Source: Hirsutella rhossiliensis (lineage: Eukaryota; Ascomycota; Sordariomycetes; Hypocreales; Ophiocordycipitaceae). From it: a stretch of 64,000 nucleotides of DNA. Positions 23,531 through 36,300 of the stretch are shown here, in pieces. The first letter of the stretch is position 1. Every line of letters starts with the position of its first letter. The translations under genes were made by a program, and so were the position numbers. The notes beneath the pieces are model-generated. The model made no database searches. It worked only from the letters and a program-made list of their open reading frames with translations, and had not been told where the DNA came from. The stretch is taken from contig NW_025408679.1 in NCBI RefSeq assembly GCF_020360975.1, positions 1,054,001 through 1,118,000 on the forward strand, read 5' to 3'.

Positions 23531-26500
23531 CCTATATAGCTATACCTCGTTTAGCGGTAATAGTAGAAATTTATATATTAATACTAGGAATTACCTATAA
23601 ATATAAACATTCCCTTTAAAGCCGTTACCTATATAATAACTATATTTTATCGAAGCCTAGAGATTAAGGTAGTAGTTATTAGCTCTATAAGCCTATAGTT
23701 AATTAGTAACTATAAATCCGTTATCGTAGTAAACGTTAGCTAAGTACGCGTAAGTAAATATAGTATAGCGAGGCATTTAAGCGTATAGAGCCTAGATTTA
23801 TCTTATAACCTATAGTCTTAGTAGTTACGCGAACGTAAGACTCTAACTATTGCTTATTAGTTCCGCTACTGCCTTAAGAGGTCTAGCTACTTAGTTTAGA
23901 GGGAAGAGCTACTTTAAGAGTAATAATCTTTTATATATTATCCTATATAAAGTTTATAAGGTGCCGTAGCTAGCAATTAATTTAGGTCGAGTAGTATCTA
24001 GTATAAGGCGCGCGTATAGTACTCCTACTAACTTCTATTAAATATAATTTAGTATACCTATCTCGGCCTAATTCCTCCTTAAGGTGCGTTATAGCTCTAG
24101 TATACTATTAATACTCTAGTCGCCTTAGGCTTTAGCCTTATAGTAGAAGGTCGAGCACTATAAAGTTTAAAACCTTCCTTAGCCCTAGCTATATATTTCT
24201 ATAGCACCTACGCTAAGCCCTCTACTAAGCTTAAGTATCCGAACTATAATATATTAGCCGTCTTCTATACTATATTTTACTAATAGCGGATAAAGCTAGC
24301 CCTTATACTAAGGATAAGCGAGACTTTAACTTAGTAATATATATAGAAGTACTCCTTACTACTACCCCTAAATATAACTATAACTTACCGGGCTAGTATA
24401 AAGGCAGTAAACTAAGTAGAGTTCCTAACTTATATAGGAAGTAGAAAGAAGCCTTTATATCTAGCGCGGTATAAGTTTAGTAAAGGTCGCTATTTATATA
24501 TATAGTAGCGCTATCTAATATAGAGTAACTATACTTTAACCGTAATCGATACTATATATATTTAGTAGTAGGCTACTTACTAGTATACGTTAATAAAAAC
24601 GACCTAAAATTATATTTAAAGATTTATATTATATCGCATAGGATATACCGGGGCTTTTAAAGCTAGGCTAATATTAAGGAGCTAAGTCCGTTCTTTAGTA
24701 TAGTATCCGAGCCGAGCCCGCTATATAAGAGCAGGGCGATAGATTATAGTAAGATCGGTAAAGAGCTAGTCGTAGCTCGTTATTTTCCCGGTATATAGTC
24801 TACTATATTAAGAGTAGTATAAGTAGATAGCCGTATAGTAAACGCGCCTTAGATATCGCCTACTATAGGCTTAACCGTTAGAGCCGTTACCTCGTAGTTA
24901 ATACTTATAATTAACGCTCCCCGCGCCGATAGCTATAGCGATATAAGTCCTAAGGGTATAATAGTCCGGTCTATAAGTATAGGCGCTATAATAGGGAAGC
25001 CTATAACTATATACGTCGATAGTAATAGTAACGATTAGCTCTCTATATAATAGGTAGTAGGGTAGGATAAATAACTATAGCTAGGCTTTTTATTCTTCTT
25101 ATAGATATTTAATATTATCTAAATAACCGACCGGGCTTACTAAGCTTATAGGTTAAGAAAATCTAGATATAGTAGGACCTAACTATATAAGCGGTATATT
25201 ATAAGGGGGAAGACTTACTAGTATTTAAGATTATCTTAAAGAAGGGTTCCGCGGTATTAGTATTATATAGTATATATAGATTATATATATATAGAAACTA
25301 TTATAGTTCGTATTCCTATTATACTAATATCCTTTAGTTACGATAAAAAGTATATAGAACCTAGGGGAGGGCCGTATTAAGGGGTTAAGGTTATAAAGCG
25401 TAGCTATAAAGCTATCTAGCCTTAAGCCTATTTATAGGATTTATCTTTAAAGTAATATATTACTAGCTACTTACTATAAGGTACTAGCATTAGCTATATA
25501 TATTATTATAAGGATAAAAGCTATAGATAGAAATAAAGTTAAAGATACGCGGATATAATATAATAATAGGACGATCTTTATTTTTAGCTAGGGTTATAGA
25601 ATCGTTAGCCGTAAGATCGTAGAATAAGTAAGGGGCCTCTTTAAAGTTAGCCGAGTAAAATAAGGTTATTTATATAGATAATTTACTATAAGTATAGTAC
25701 TATATAGTGTTACTAATAATATAAATAGTATATATATTAGTAATATAGACCCCTTATAATATTATTATATTATTAAGCGGTTTATATTATATTATATAAT
25801 ATAGTATTAGTCCTATTAAAGGGAGTAAACTAATAGTCTAATTTATATATATATAAACTCTAGTAAAAGAGGTAGGTTAGATATAAGGACTTAAGTTAAG
25901 TATCGATATAGTAAAGGAATATTACCTTAATCGGGATATATAGGAATTAGCACTAACTTAGGGCTACTATAGGTCTTAGATTAATATCTATTTATATAAA
26001 TACCCTCTTAATATCGTATAGATAGATAGAAAATATATATTATTATTAGGACTTAATTATACCTACCCTTATCCTTCCGCCCGCGCTCTTAGCTTACTAA
26101 GAGATCTATCTTAGCTTACTAAGAAGTCTATATTATTTAGCTATAGGCTAACTTAATATTAATCGGATAAGTTTTCTTAATATAAGGGTTTAGTTTAAAT
26201 AAGGATTATAAGTTTTTCTAGATTTAATTAGTTTAGATTTTATATAGTCGAATATAAAACGAGGCGTAACTAAATAACGCTGCTTAAAAAGTAGAGCCTA
26301 ATTATCTAGCAGCCCCTAAGTTATAGAGCAGCCCCTAAGTTATTCTATTTTACTTTATATAGGAACTTTATTTACGTAATACCTCTTTATATCTTTTATA
26401 ATAAAATAAGTTCTAGGTCTACTTATTTATAAGTTTAAGATTATTTAACTTCTATTATCTATACTTACTATAGTAAGAAGAAACTAACGGCGACTTTATA

Positions 26501-26823
26501 TATAAACGAAAATCTACTAGTAATACTAAGAACTACCTAGATTACTATAACTAGTATAACTCTTATATCGGCTACGTCTCTTATACTATAAGATATTTAC
26601 TACTAACTAAGTAAAGCGTTTTAGATCTAAGTATACGATTTAAATATTAAAGAACCTCGCTATCGGCCCTTCCTTAAATAATAGTTCGTCTTACTTTAAA
26701 GAAAAGAAAAGAAGATACTAGTCTATCGCCTTTAAATAATATATCTAGAACCTAGCCTATATCGTCGGACGGTCGAAGAGGGTATAGTAATATTATATAG
26801 TAAGGATATTATTTAAATCCTCG
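23531..26823. other. Unassigned RIP-degraded block
   Basis: About 3.3 kb with no intact frame. Both strands read through for long stretches if RIP stops are ignored, which is uninformative in such DNA, and no reverse transcriptase, transposase, integrase or helicase motif was found. It is probably the continuation of repeat family B. It contains two short repeats: a doubled TCTTAGCTTACTAAGA block at about 26,088-26,126 and AGCAGCCCCTAAGTTAT twice (26,308-26,324 and 26,327-26,343). Confidence 0.3.
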
Positions 26824-26828
26824 ATTAG
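26824..26828. repeat. Target-site duplication of Gypsy-3, left (ATTAG)
   Basis: ATTAG directly precedes the LTR start; the same five bases directly follow the right LTR at 34,659-34,663. Confidence 0.85.
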
Positions 26829-27297
26829 TATAACGACCGGTATTATTCTTAAGGGATAAACCTATTAAGGGGTTTATATTAATAGATATAATAGGGCGTA
26901 GTCTAAGCAATAATAAGTATATTACGTTAGTAATAAGTCGGAGGTTATAGACTATAGACTATAACTAGGTAATTAAATTAGAGATAGAATTATAATAAAG
27001 ATCTATATTAAAAGCTATTAAGCTATCTATTTAAAGGAGTAAAAGTAGGTAGCTATATATACCTATAGAGACTATCCTTAGATTATAGTCCTAGCTATAA
27101 TCCCCTTTATAGCTTACTATAGCTTACTTATAAGCTATACTCTTAAGTAGTAATTTATCTATATAAGGCTTACTTAGCTTATATACGCTTTAGGTAAGCT
27201 AAGCTTAAGTAACTTCTTATCCTAACTATTATTCCGAGCCGCCTTATTATATAAATATAGCCGGCTCTCTTATAGTCCGCTAACTATAGTTATAATA
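26829..27297 (-). repeat. Gypsy-3 3' LTR (left in window), 469 bp
   Basis: Nearly colinear with the right LTR. Differences are mostly C/T and G/A, as expected from RIP acting on both copies. It includes the shared word GCCGCCTTATTATATAAATA near its right end. Confidence 0.92.
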
Positions 27298-30200
27298 CGA
27301 TATCTCCCTTCCTTTTAGTCTTATCCGTAAGACCTACTACTACCTTAGCCGCCATATATAAATATACCCTTATTACGCGTATATATATTCCCTATTTATT
27401 CTTTCTATCCCTTAGGATATACTACTAATAGTATATCTAGTCGCGTATTAAAGGATTATTCTTATAAGACCCTCGAGCGTATTTATTTAGCTAAGTCTAT
27501 TAATCGTCTTAGTTTCGACGTTATACTATATTCTTTCTATTTATTACGCGGCTTCCGCTATAAAATACTAGAGAAATCTTCTAAGTATACTAAATATATA
27601 TAGCGGGGTCGTTCCTACGATACGTTAAGTATAGCGATTAACTCCTATAAGTAACTTTGTTATCTTACTTATTATTTATAGCTAATATATATCTTAGTAT
27701 CCTAAATAAATCTAGAGTCTAATCGATTAAATAAAGAAGAAGAAATTACTAAGGAGCGAATATTAAAAGCTTAAGCCGACCTAAATAAAGCCTTAGCTCG
27801 TTTAGCGCGGCTTTACTATTAAAAGCGCTAGCTAAAGATAAAGGGTACCGAGATAGTCTATTAAGGCCTTTATTCCTTAAATAACCTTAACGAGGCTAAG
27901 CGCTAAGAATCTAAAGCGGTGGTCGATATTTAGTCTATAAGTAGATTTAATATAATTAATTAAAATACTATTAGTTTATTAAGCGATTTTACGATACCTA
28001 GGGTAAATTTTACTAGTAGAACTATTAAAGTAAAGAACTATAGTAAGTTAAGTACTTAAGTAATTCCTAGGTATTTTCTTTTAGTCTATATCCCTTCTAC
28101 TTAATAAGGTATTCTTATTACTAACTTTATTTTCTTATATCTAGTATTTATTTAGCTTTATATTCCTAATTATCGTTAACTTTAATTATTTCCTATAGTT
28201 TAGCGTTTTATAGTACTAGTTCTAATAATAAGATATAAAATATTAAGTATATCCGTATTATCGTTAGTAGTAAAAGTTTATAGTTAACTTTTAAAATAAT
28301 TTTCTTAACCTTAAATAGTCTAAGTTTCTTAAAATCTAATTTATTACTTAGTCGTTTTTTTTAATATTTCGTTATATAAGGTAGACTATATCTCCCTCTT
28401 AAAAGATTAGTCCTTATAATCTTTTCCGATTATAGTAAGTAGATATTTATTCTTTAACGAATTAAAGTTCTTATTATATTTCTTTATATAATTTTTATAG
28501 CTAATCTACTTATAGTATCGCTCGTTTTACTTATAGTCTTTATTAAGTAACCTTAAATACTTCTAGGTTATATCTATAATTAGCGTATACTAGTAAGAGC
28601 TTAGTTATTTCTATAACTAAGCTATTATAAGCTAGTTATATTATTAGTAGCTATTTAACTTAATCGTTTTATTTATAGCTAATATAGTATCGTAAATATT
28701 ATTTAAGCGTTTAGTTAAGTTATTTTATTTATCTATCTATTTATAGGTAATAAGCTATACTAAGCTTATATTTCGTCCTTAATTATACTATAAGAGCTTA
28801 CTAAAACTTAGCTATAAATATACTTCCTTTATTAAAGATAATCTTATTTAGTAGTTTATAATTACTAATAATTATTTATAGGAATATATATACTAGCTCT
28901 TTTATATTACTTATTTCTTTATATAGTAAGAAGTATCTATACTTCGTTAGTCTATCGGTAATAATAAATATATTATTATACTTAACGTTAGTTATAGGTT
29001 CTTTTAATAGTAGTAGCTTTATAATATAGTTAAAAGCTATTAAATCCTATAGTTTTTCTAGTACTAATAGCAGTTATAACTCTCTATATAGTTTATATTA
29101 TTTAGCTTTACTTTATATATAAAGTTTATATTCTTTAATAACTTATTATACTACTTCTTTAAGCTATAAGAAGTTATATTATCGTTTAATCTATTTTATT
29201 ATTCTTTAGATTCCTTAGTATCTATATATTAAATATTTATATATATCTTATATAACTTTATCTTATAATTCTAGTAGTATCTAGATTTTATTTTTATATA
29301 TTAGAACTTCTAAATATCTTATATTATATCTATTTAGTACTTTATATTCTTTTATTTATTTTAGGATCTTTTAATAAGTCGAGTTATTAGGTTATACTTT
29401 TAATATTATATTTAGCTATTATTACTAGTAGTTCCTATTTTCGTTAATTTCTAAGAGCTATCCTTTTACTATAGGTGCCTTTATATCGTAGTTACTTCGT
29501 TAACTAAGGGTATTAGCTTAACCGTTTTCTATTCCTTTTTTATAGATTATTTTATAGTCGAATTTTAATAAGTATTTAGCCTATTAGATCTATCGTCCGT
29601 TTAACTATTACGTTATTATAAAATATAAGATATTCTTATAATCTATATAGACCTTAACTTTATATTTACTTTTAAGAAGGTAGTATCGAAATTCCTTAAA
29701 AGCTTAAATAATTATAAGGAATTCTTTATTATAGATAGGGTAATTAAGTTCTATGCTATATAGCTTTTTCGAGTAAAATAAAATTAATTATAGTCTTCCT
29801 TTATTATCTTTTTATCCGATTTATACTCTTAAAGTAAACTCTAATATATTAGTTTTAAGTTCGATTTATCGTTTTAAATTAAAGGTAGTTAAGACTAGTT
29901 CTTATATAATCGTAGTCTTAATATATTTAAAGGCTTCGTTACCTTTATTATCCTATATAAATTCTTTTTCCTTCTTTATTAAGTCGTATAATAGTACTAC
30001 GATCTTTCCGAAATCTTTAATAAATTATTAGTAGTAATTTATAAATCTTAAGAAACTTTATATATCCTTAACGTTCTTTAGCGTTAGCTATTCTTTAACT
30101 AAGTTAATTTTATCTTATTATATTTATATCTCTCTTAGTAAGATTATATATCTAAGGAAGTTTACTTCTTATATATAGAACTTACTTTTCTTTAGTTTAA

Positions 30201-33200
30201 CTAATAACTTTATATTTTAAAGTACGTAGAGTACTTTATAAACGTATTCCTTATATTCTTCTAAGGTATCTAAGAAGATTAAGATATTATCTAGGTATAC
30301 TACTATAAAGATATCTAAGTATTTATATAGGATATTATTAATTATCCGTTAAAAGGTAGCTAGTATATTTATAAGTCTAAATAGTATTACTAGATATTCG
30401 AATAGTCTAAATTTCGTTCTAAAGGCTATTATTTATTCGTATCCCTTTTTTATATATATTAAGTTATAGGCGCCTTTAAGATTAAGGGCTATAAACTTTT
30501 TTTTACTATATAGTTAATCTTATAGTTTTAATATAAGTAGTAATAGTATTCGGTCCTTTATTATAATATCGTTTAAGCGTCTATAGTTAATAATTAGTTA
30601 TAGCTTACTGTTTTTCTTTAAAATAAATATAACTAGGTAGCTTACTTTAGATATTAACGTTTATATATATTCTTTTTATAGATTCTTATTTAGATAGTTA
30701 TATAGCGTTTATAGTTGCTTTTTATTTAAGTTATAGATCTTATAGAACGTTAGCGTTATTTTATCCTTAAGATAAATTTCGTAGTCCTATTAGCTATATT
30801 TAAGTAACCCTATCTTAAGTTCTTCCTTAAAGAGTTTATTATATTTCCGGTATTTTTAAAGGATATTCTTTATTCTATCTTATAGGCTTTATTCTTTCTT
30901 TTAAGAGCTAGTTTTTCTTAACTTAAGCTCTTTATTAATTTATTTAAGGTCTTTCCTTAAAGTAGTAATAACTCTTTAGATCTTTATATTATATCCTTTA
31001 TTCTATTTATATTAGATACTAGGTTATATAACTATATTAGTTAGTATATAGGTCTTATTAGTCGATTTTATTATATCCGCTAGTTTAGTTACTATTTTTA
31101 TTTATATCGCTAAAGCTTATAATAATTTACTTAAATAGTTATCCCTTTTATTTTATTTAGTAGCTAAATTATTATAAAACTTTACTTTCTTTTAAATCTA
31201 CTAGTCCTAGAAACTTATATCTTTATTTTAATATAGCTAGCTAGTTCTTTAGTTAATTAGTAAGTTACTCTCCTATAGCTATAAAAGCCTTAATATAAGG
31301 TCGTATTCTTTAATATCTATAATATTAAAGTTAACTTATTCGTCGTAGCCTTAGATATTAATATTAAGGTAATTAATCTCTATATTAATAATTCTATTAT
31401 TATAGTTAAAGGCCTTTCCTTTAATATTTATAAGTTTATATAGATCTTTCTTATATTTCTATATAAGTTAGTAACGATTAACGACTCTAGGTAAAACGTA
31501 ATTGCCTATTACGCTATAGTCTAAAAGTATATATATATAATATCCCGCGATTTAAATATTTAATACTATTTAGTCGCTATAGCTTACTATTACTATATAT
31601 AAGGTCTTTAGATCTTATTATATCGTGCTAGTTTATAGCCCTTTTATAGATAGTATACCTTGTTTTTTACTTAGTCCTTATTCGTTTTATTTAGGTATTC
31701 TTCTTTAATTTATTATTAATATCGTTTCTTTATATTTTTATTATATAGTATTATATTAGGGCTTAAGAGACTAATTTCGTATAGCTAATCGAAGATTTCT
31801 TATTTCTTAACGCTATATTATTTATATTATACTACTTTATAGTTAATTACGTACTATACTTTATAATTCTACTTATTTTTATACTAAAGGTTATATTTTC
31901 GTTTAGTATCTTTTTATTTTTTATATAGTATTTCTATATTAATTCTTTCTTAGTTAAATATAGCTTATAGCCTTTATATATATTACTAATAATCTTTTAG
32001 TATACCGTTATATTATTTATACTATACTTATACTTTTTTATATTTATAAACTCTATAGTTTAAGTATATATATTTATTATAATCTTCTTTATTATATTTA
32101 ACTTATTACGTAAGTCTTTAAAAAATTAAAGGTTTATATATCTTAAAGCGAGTAGCGTTATACTATTCTTTTATTTTAGCGTATTTATAGATTTTATATA
32201 TCTCCGAAAGATATCTTATTAATAAACCGTAATTATCGCGGTATTTAAATAGCGTGCTATAATTAGGTTCTAATAATATAACTTAGTTATTTAGGTAGCG
32301 TTAATCGATTTTCTAGTAGTCTAGTTCTATACTTAAGTAGGGTTTTAAAAGTACTTATCCCTTAAACTTAACTAAAAAGGCATCGTATTATACGTTTATC
32401 TAAAAGTATATTATATAATTTAAGTAGATATATAATATCTATAAAATATACTTATAATACTTATAAGTAAGTAGTATTTATAGATTATCTTTAAATTCTC
32501 CTTATAATTACTATTCTTACTATAGAGCTATAAAGGTATTAGCTATAGCGATAGCTATAGTATAGTCTCCTTTATATAGTATTAGTTAATATCGAATTAG
32601 TATAGCTTATTAGTTTTCTATAAGAATTTAAGGTATTTATTAGGTTTTAATTTTAAGTATTTCTTTAAATTCTTCGAAGTATAAAGCGTATTCTTTAATC
32701 GTAGTATTTTCCTTTAATAGCGAGGGTAGTAGTATAAGTTCGTTCTTATCTTTTATTTCTCTAGGTATTTCTTATTTTTTAGAGCTTATATCGTCGATAC
32801 TTTATTATTCCCTTTTAGGTTACTATCTAAGTTTTATAAGTATAAGAGCTATATCTATATCTTCTTTATTATATTATTTATAGACTACTTATTATTATTA
32901 TCGATTTTTATTTTATATATCTTCTTAGAATCGTTTACCGTTCTTCTTAATTTAGTCTTAGGAGACTTCTTTAAGATAAAGGTATTCTAGTTCTATAAAT
33001 TTAACTTATTTCTATATTTTAGGATCCCTTCGCTATATTATTATAAGGGTTTTCCTTAGTAGCTATAAGAACTATTTAATACCGTTCTTATCGCTTAAGT
33101 ATACTATATATTTACTATTATAGTATATAGTTTAACTAAGGAGTTTATACTTTAGTTCCTATCTATTAATAGCGTTTAGGTATTTCTTACCTTTTAAGGC

Positions 33201-34188
33201 TAGTACTTAATAGGTTTTCTTTTCCTTATAAGGTTATCTATATTCTTTAAAGTAATATCTAAGTTTCCTATAGTTAAAATACTTTCCTTTACTTTTTTAT
33301 ATTATATTTAGGTCTATCCTACCTAGGTTAGTTATATAGGTATAGGTAATAAGAGTTTCGCGCTTCTTTTTATAATTAAGGCGTTAGTTAAAGTTATTCT
33401 TATAAGAAGGGTTCTAGTTTCCTCTTTCTTATTTCTTTTCTTAGTATCGCGTATATTATCTATCGTCGATTTATACTACTATAGTAATATAGTTTAAGAG
33501 GTTATTAGGTCGATTTTCCTTATAGAGCTCGTCCTTAACTTCTTTTTTAAGCCTATTATAAAATTATAATATAAGAGGTTCGTTATCTTAATTAAGCTTT
33601 AAGGTAACTTAATAGAACTTTATAGTATAATCTAATACTAAGATCCTTTATTAAAGTTCTTAAAGTTTTTATTTAGCTTCTCGTTCCTCGTTAGTTATTT
33701 TAAATACCTTTAAAATAGCTTCTTTAAATCCTTAGAAACTAATAAAGACTTTATCTATCTTATTATCTCGTTGCGCTAGTTAGTTATCGAGAAAATCCCT
33801 TATAAAAGGTCTAAACTAAGCGAGTATTATTTTAGATAAATAATTTCCTATATAGAGTACCTTTTTAACTAGGTCTAAGAGTTTAGTAAGGTAAAACTAA
33901 TAATAGGCCTTAAGTTAAGTAAGAAAGTCTCGAAGCGTGCTATAAGTACTATTAAATAGTCCTAGCTATTTTAGTTTAACTACTTCTCTAAGGTCCCTAA
34001 CTTATCTATTACCTCCTCCGTTCTTAAGTAACTATACCTTATATTAAAGGGTAATAATCTCGCGTATTATATCTTAAGGCGATATAGTAGCTCTAAAGTT
34101 AGTTAATATAGCTTACTATATAGGTATATTAATAGTTATAATATTACTTAGAGTAACGCGGTATTATATTAAATATAAGCTTTTAATA
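27298..34188 (-). pseudogene. Gypsy-3 gag-pol relic
   Basis: The minus strand encodes, from right to left: gag start at about 34.05 kb; a gag zinc knuckle at about 33,237-33,290, reading GKYFNYRKLRYYFKEY (CX2CX4HX4C with all Cys/His now Tyr); RT at about 30.2-31.0 kb with the catalytic box YLDN at 30,286-30,297 in the context VVYLDNILIF; the post-RT block SFLRFINYY at about 30,020-30,060; then RNase H (about 29.5-29.9 kb) and integrase (about 28.2-29.0 kb) by position. All domains carry many stops; the Asp-to-Asn and Cys/His-to-Tyr changes are the standard RIP outcomes. The family is Ty3/Gypsy; I am less sure of the integrase limits. Confidence 0.88.
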
Positions 34189-34658
34189 TATAATAACCGG
34201 TATTATTCCTAAGGGGTAAACTTATCGAGGGGTTTATATTAGTAGATATAATAGGGCGTAGTCTAAGTAATAATAAGTTTATTATATTAATAATAAGTTA
34301 AAGGTTATAGACTATAGACTATAACTAAGTAATTAGAATTAAAGATAGAATCGTAATAAAAATCTATATTAAAAGCTATTAAGTTATCTATTTAAAGGAG
34401 TAAAAGTAGGTAGCTATATATACCTATAAAGACTATCCTTAAATCATAGTCCTAGCTATAATCCCCTTCGTAGCTTACTATAGCTTACTTATAAGCTATA
34501 CTTCTAAGTAGTAATCTATCTATATAAAGCTTACTTAGCTTATATACGCTCTAAGTAAGCTAAGCTTAAGTAACTTCTTATCCTAACTATTATTCCGAGC
34601 CGCCTTATTATATAAATATAGCCGGCTCTCTTATAGTCCGCTAACTATAGTCGTAATA
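34189..34658 (-). repeat. Gypsy-3 5' LTR (right in window), 470 bp
   Basis: Begins TATAATAACC where the partner has TATAACGACC, and ends GTCGTAATA. The element leader follows to its left. Confidence 0.92.
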
Positions 34659-34663
34659 ATTAG
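34659..34663. repeat. Target-site duplication of Gypsy-3, right (ATTAG)
   Basis: Matches 26,824-26,828. Confidence 0.85.
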
Positions 34664-34767
34664 CTAACTATATATATAGCTAAAGACGCTATTATCGCTA
34701 ACCTAACGAAGCTTAGGGCTCTTCTAAATAATAGCTCCCTTACCTCCTATATAGTAAACGACCTATC

Positions 34768-35335
34768 TATAAGGAACGGTGTTCCTACTATAAATAAAGC
34801 AGCTATAATATACTCTCCCGATTATATAAGCTAATAAGTAGTATATTAATTATAGACAAAATCTTATCCTATAGAGCAAGAATCGCTCGTTATTTTGCAT
34901 GTTATTATACATTAAACGGGTTGCTAGTTATCGTATAATCGGGAATCGAAGGAACAGAGCTAGCTTAGAATGCTAGCTAAGACCTCTTAAGAATACCAGC
35001 ACGACCAACCTCCTCTAAACACGAATATTAGTGGAACCAAGACACTTCTAGATTTACTCGAGATATCACGGAATTTCCTAGTCTTAGGGCTATACGGCAG
35101 CCTAAATCTGGTCCCGAAAGGTTCTTCCGTTCAGCTACAATTATCTATATAAGACAGCATGTCCGCTGGTAGATAGATAGAGAATCATTAACTTTAATAC
35201 CTCTTCTACACACTAATACACTACTAATAAATTCCATTGAAAATCCTACCTTATACTCCTTCTTCCCCTCTATCACGTAGTCTTACGTGATTCCTTGATA
35301 TCCTAAAATTCCGCTTTTGCTTATATACCTTAATA
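34768..35335 (+). mobile_element. 568-bp solo-LTR-like element, copy 3 (least mutated)
   Basis: Exactly 568 bp like copies 1, 2 and 4, flanked by CTATC at 34,763-34,767 and 35,336-35,340. It keeps many CA/TG dinucleotides where the other copies have TA, for example AGTGGAACCAAGACAC, TCTACACACTAATACACTAC and TTCCATTGAAAATCC. It is therefore the best guide to the pre-RIP sequence. Either it is younger or it was exposed to fewer RIP cycles. The inverted repeat TCCCGATTATA...TATAATCGGGA is intact. Confidence 0.82.
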
Positions 35336-35340
35336 CTATC

Positions 35341-36298
35341 TAATAGGGAAGGACTTATAAGATAGCCCTTTTATAGCTAGGGCAAGGGTTAAGATCGCTA
35401 CTATTTAGCGCGACTATTATTTAGGACGCCGTATAAGGGAAACTATATTACTAACGTATATAATATCTTAGCTAGGTAACCTTTAAGGTTTAGAGGCTAC
35501 TAAAGAAGGTATCTACTAAGGCGACTATACTATCTATCCTAGGAGTCTTAGAAGCTCCTCTCTAGCTATATATAAGTAAAGCTAGATAATTAGGAGCTTA
35601 CTAGGTTCGTTAATTCCCTATAAGTATACGCTATAAAAGATAGGGTAAATAAATATAACTACTACTAACCGCCTAGGCTAGCCTATTATCCTAGGTAATA
35701 GCTAAGATCGTTAGCTCTAGCGCTACTACTACTCTTAACGATAAGGCAAGTAACCTTATAAAATAGATTCCTATATATATTAGCGCCCGTTTAATACTAA
35801 CGTCTAATCTTTAGTAGCTAGTCGGCCTTTATAATAACGTATATAGTAATATTATAGTATACGATATCGCTTAAGCGCTTAGAGCTAACCTTATTTACCT
35901 TATTTAAGACCCTCCCTATATAATTATAATAGAGTTTAATAAGTACCCTAGGCCGGTATTCCTAACTACCGTAAATAGTAAGAAGATTATCTTAATTCGG
36001 CTAGTAGATAAGGACTTCCTTATTAGGCCTATACTCTACCCTTATATATAGTTTTCCCTAATTATATACTATACTATTATAGTTTATAAGTTATAGAGTA
36101 TTACTAGAGATATAATCGTAATAGATCTATCTTACTATAACTTTTAGACCGGATTAAACTAATTATTTAGTAACTGCTTAACTAGTAGCTAGACTTATAG
36201 CCTTCGGCTAATTATACGCCTTATACTATAGCCTTAAAGACTAAAGTATAAGGTATAGCGTAGTATTTTATTATATTACTAGTAACCTAATAAAATAA
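35341..36298 (+). pseudogene. PIF1/Helitron-type helicase C-terminal relic
   Basis: From about 35,650 to 36,290 one plus-strand frame reads as the end of a PIF1-family helicase of the kind carried by Helitrons. It shows a block with LILTSNL (family form VMLTxNLW), IEFNKYPRPVF, IRLVDKDF, then IIYYTIIVYKLQSITRD, which fits the ...YAITVHKSQGxT... helicase motif, and DLSYYNFQTGLN after it. The N-terminal helicase and Rep parts are absent. On its left lies the 568-bp element, on its right the Fot1/pogo element, which inserted at a TA in this frame. It is probably a piece of a second Helitron family, different from the one at 49.7-53.1 kb. Confidence 0.72.
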
Positions 36299-36300
36299 TA

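Larger units (their letters stand above)
26829..34658 (-). mobile_element. Gypsy-3: complete LTR retrotransposon, 7,830 bp, RIP-degraded
   Basis: Two same-orientation LTRs (26,829-27,297 and 34,189-34,658) bound the element. A matching 5-bp duplication ATTAG lies immediately outside. The LTR begins TATAACGACC and ends GTCGTAATA, which read as TG...CA after undoing CpA-to-TpA, with inverted-repeat ends. Coding potential is on the minus strand, so the right LTR is the 5' LTR: gag is at about 32.8-34.05 kb and pol to the left. The gag has a zinc knuckle and the pol has the RT motifs described below. No other element splits it, unlike most of its neighbours, and the intact TSD suggests it is one of the later large insertions. 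A partial relative lies at 16,510-17,240. Confidence 0.93.

Noticed and set aside
23880..25700. A long gene, because one frame reads through if TAA/TAG are taken as Gln/Trp
   Set aside because: In RIP DNA both strands read through in this way, and no domain supports either reading.
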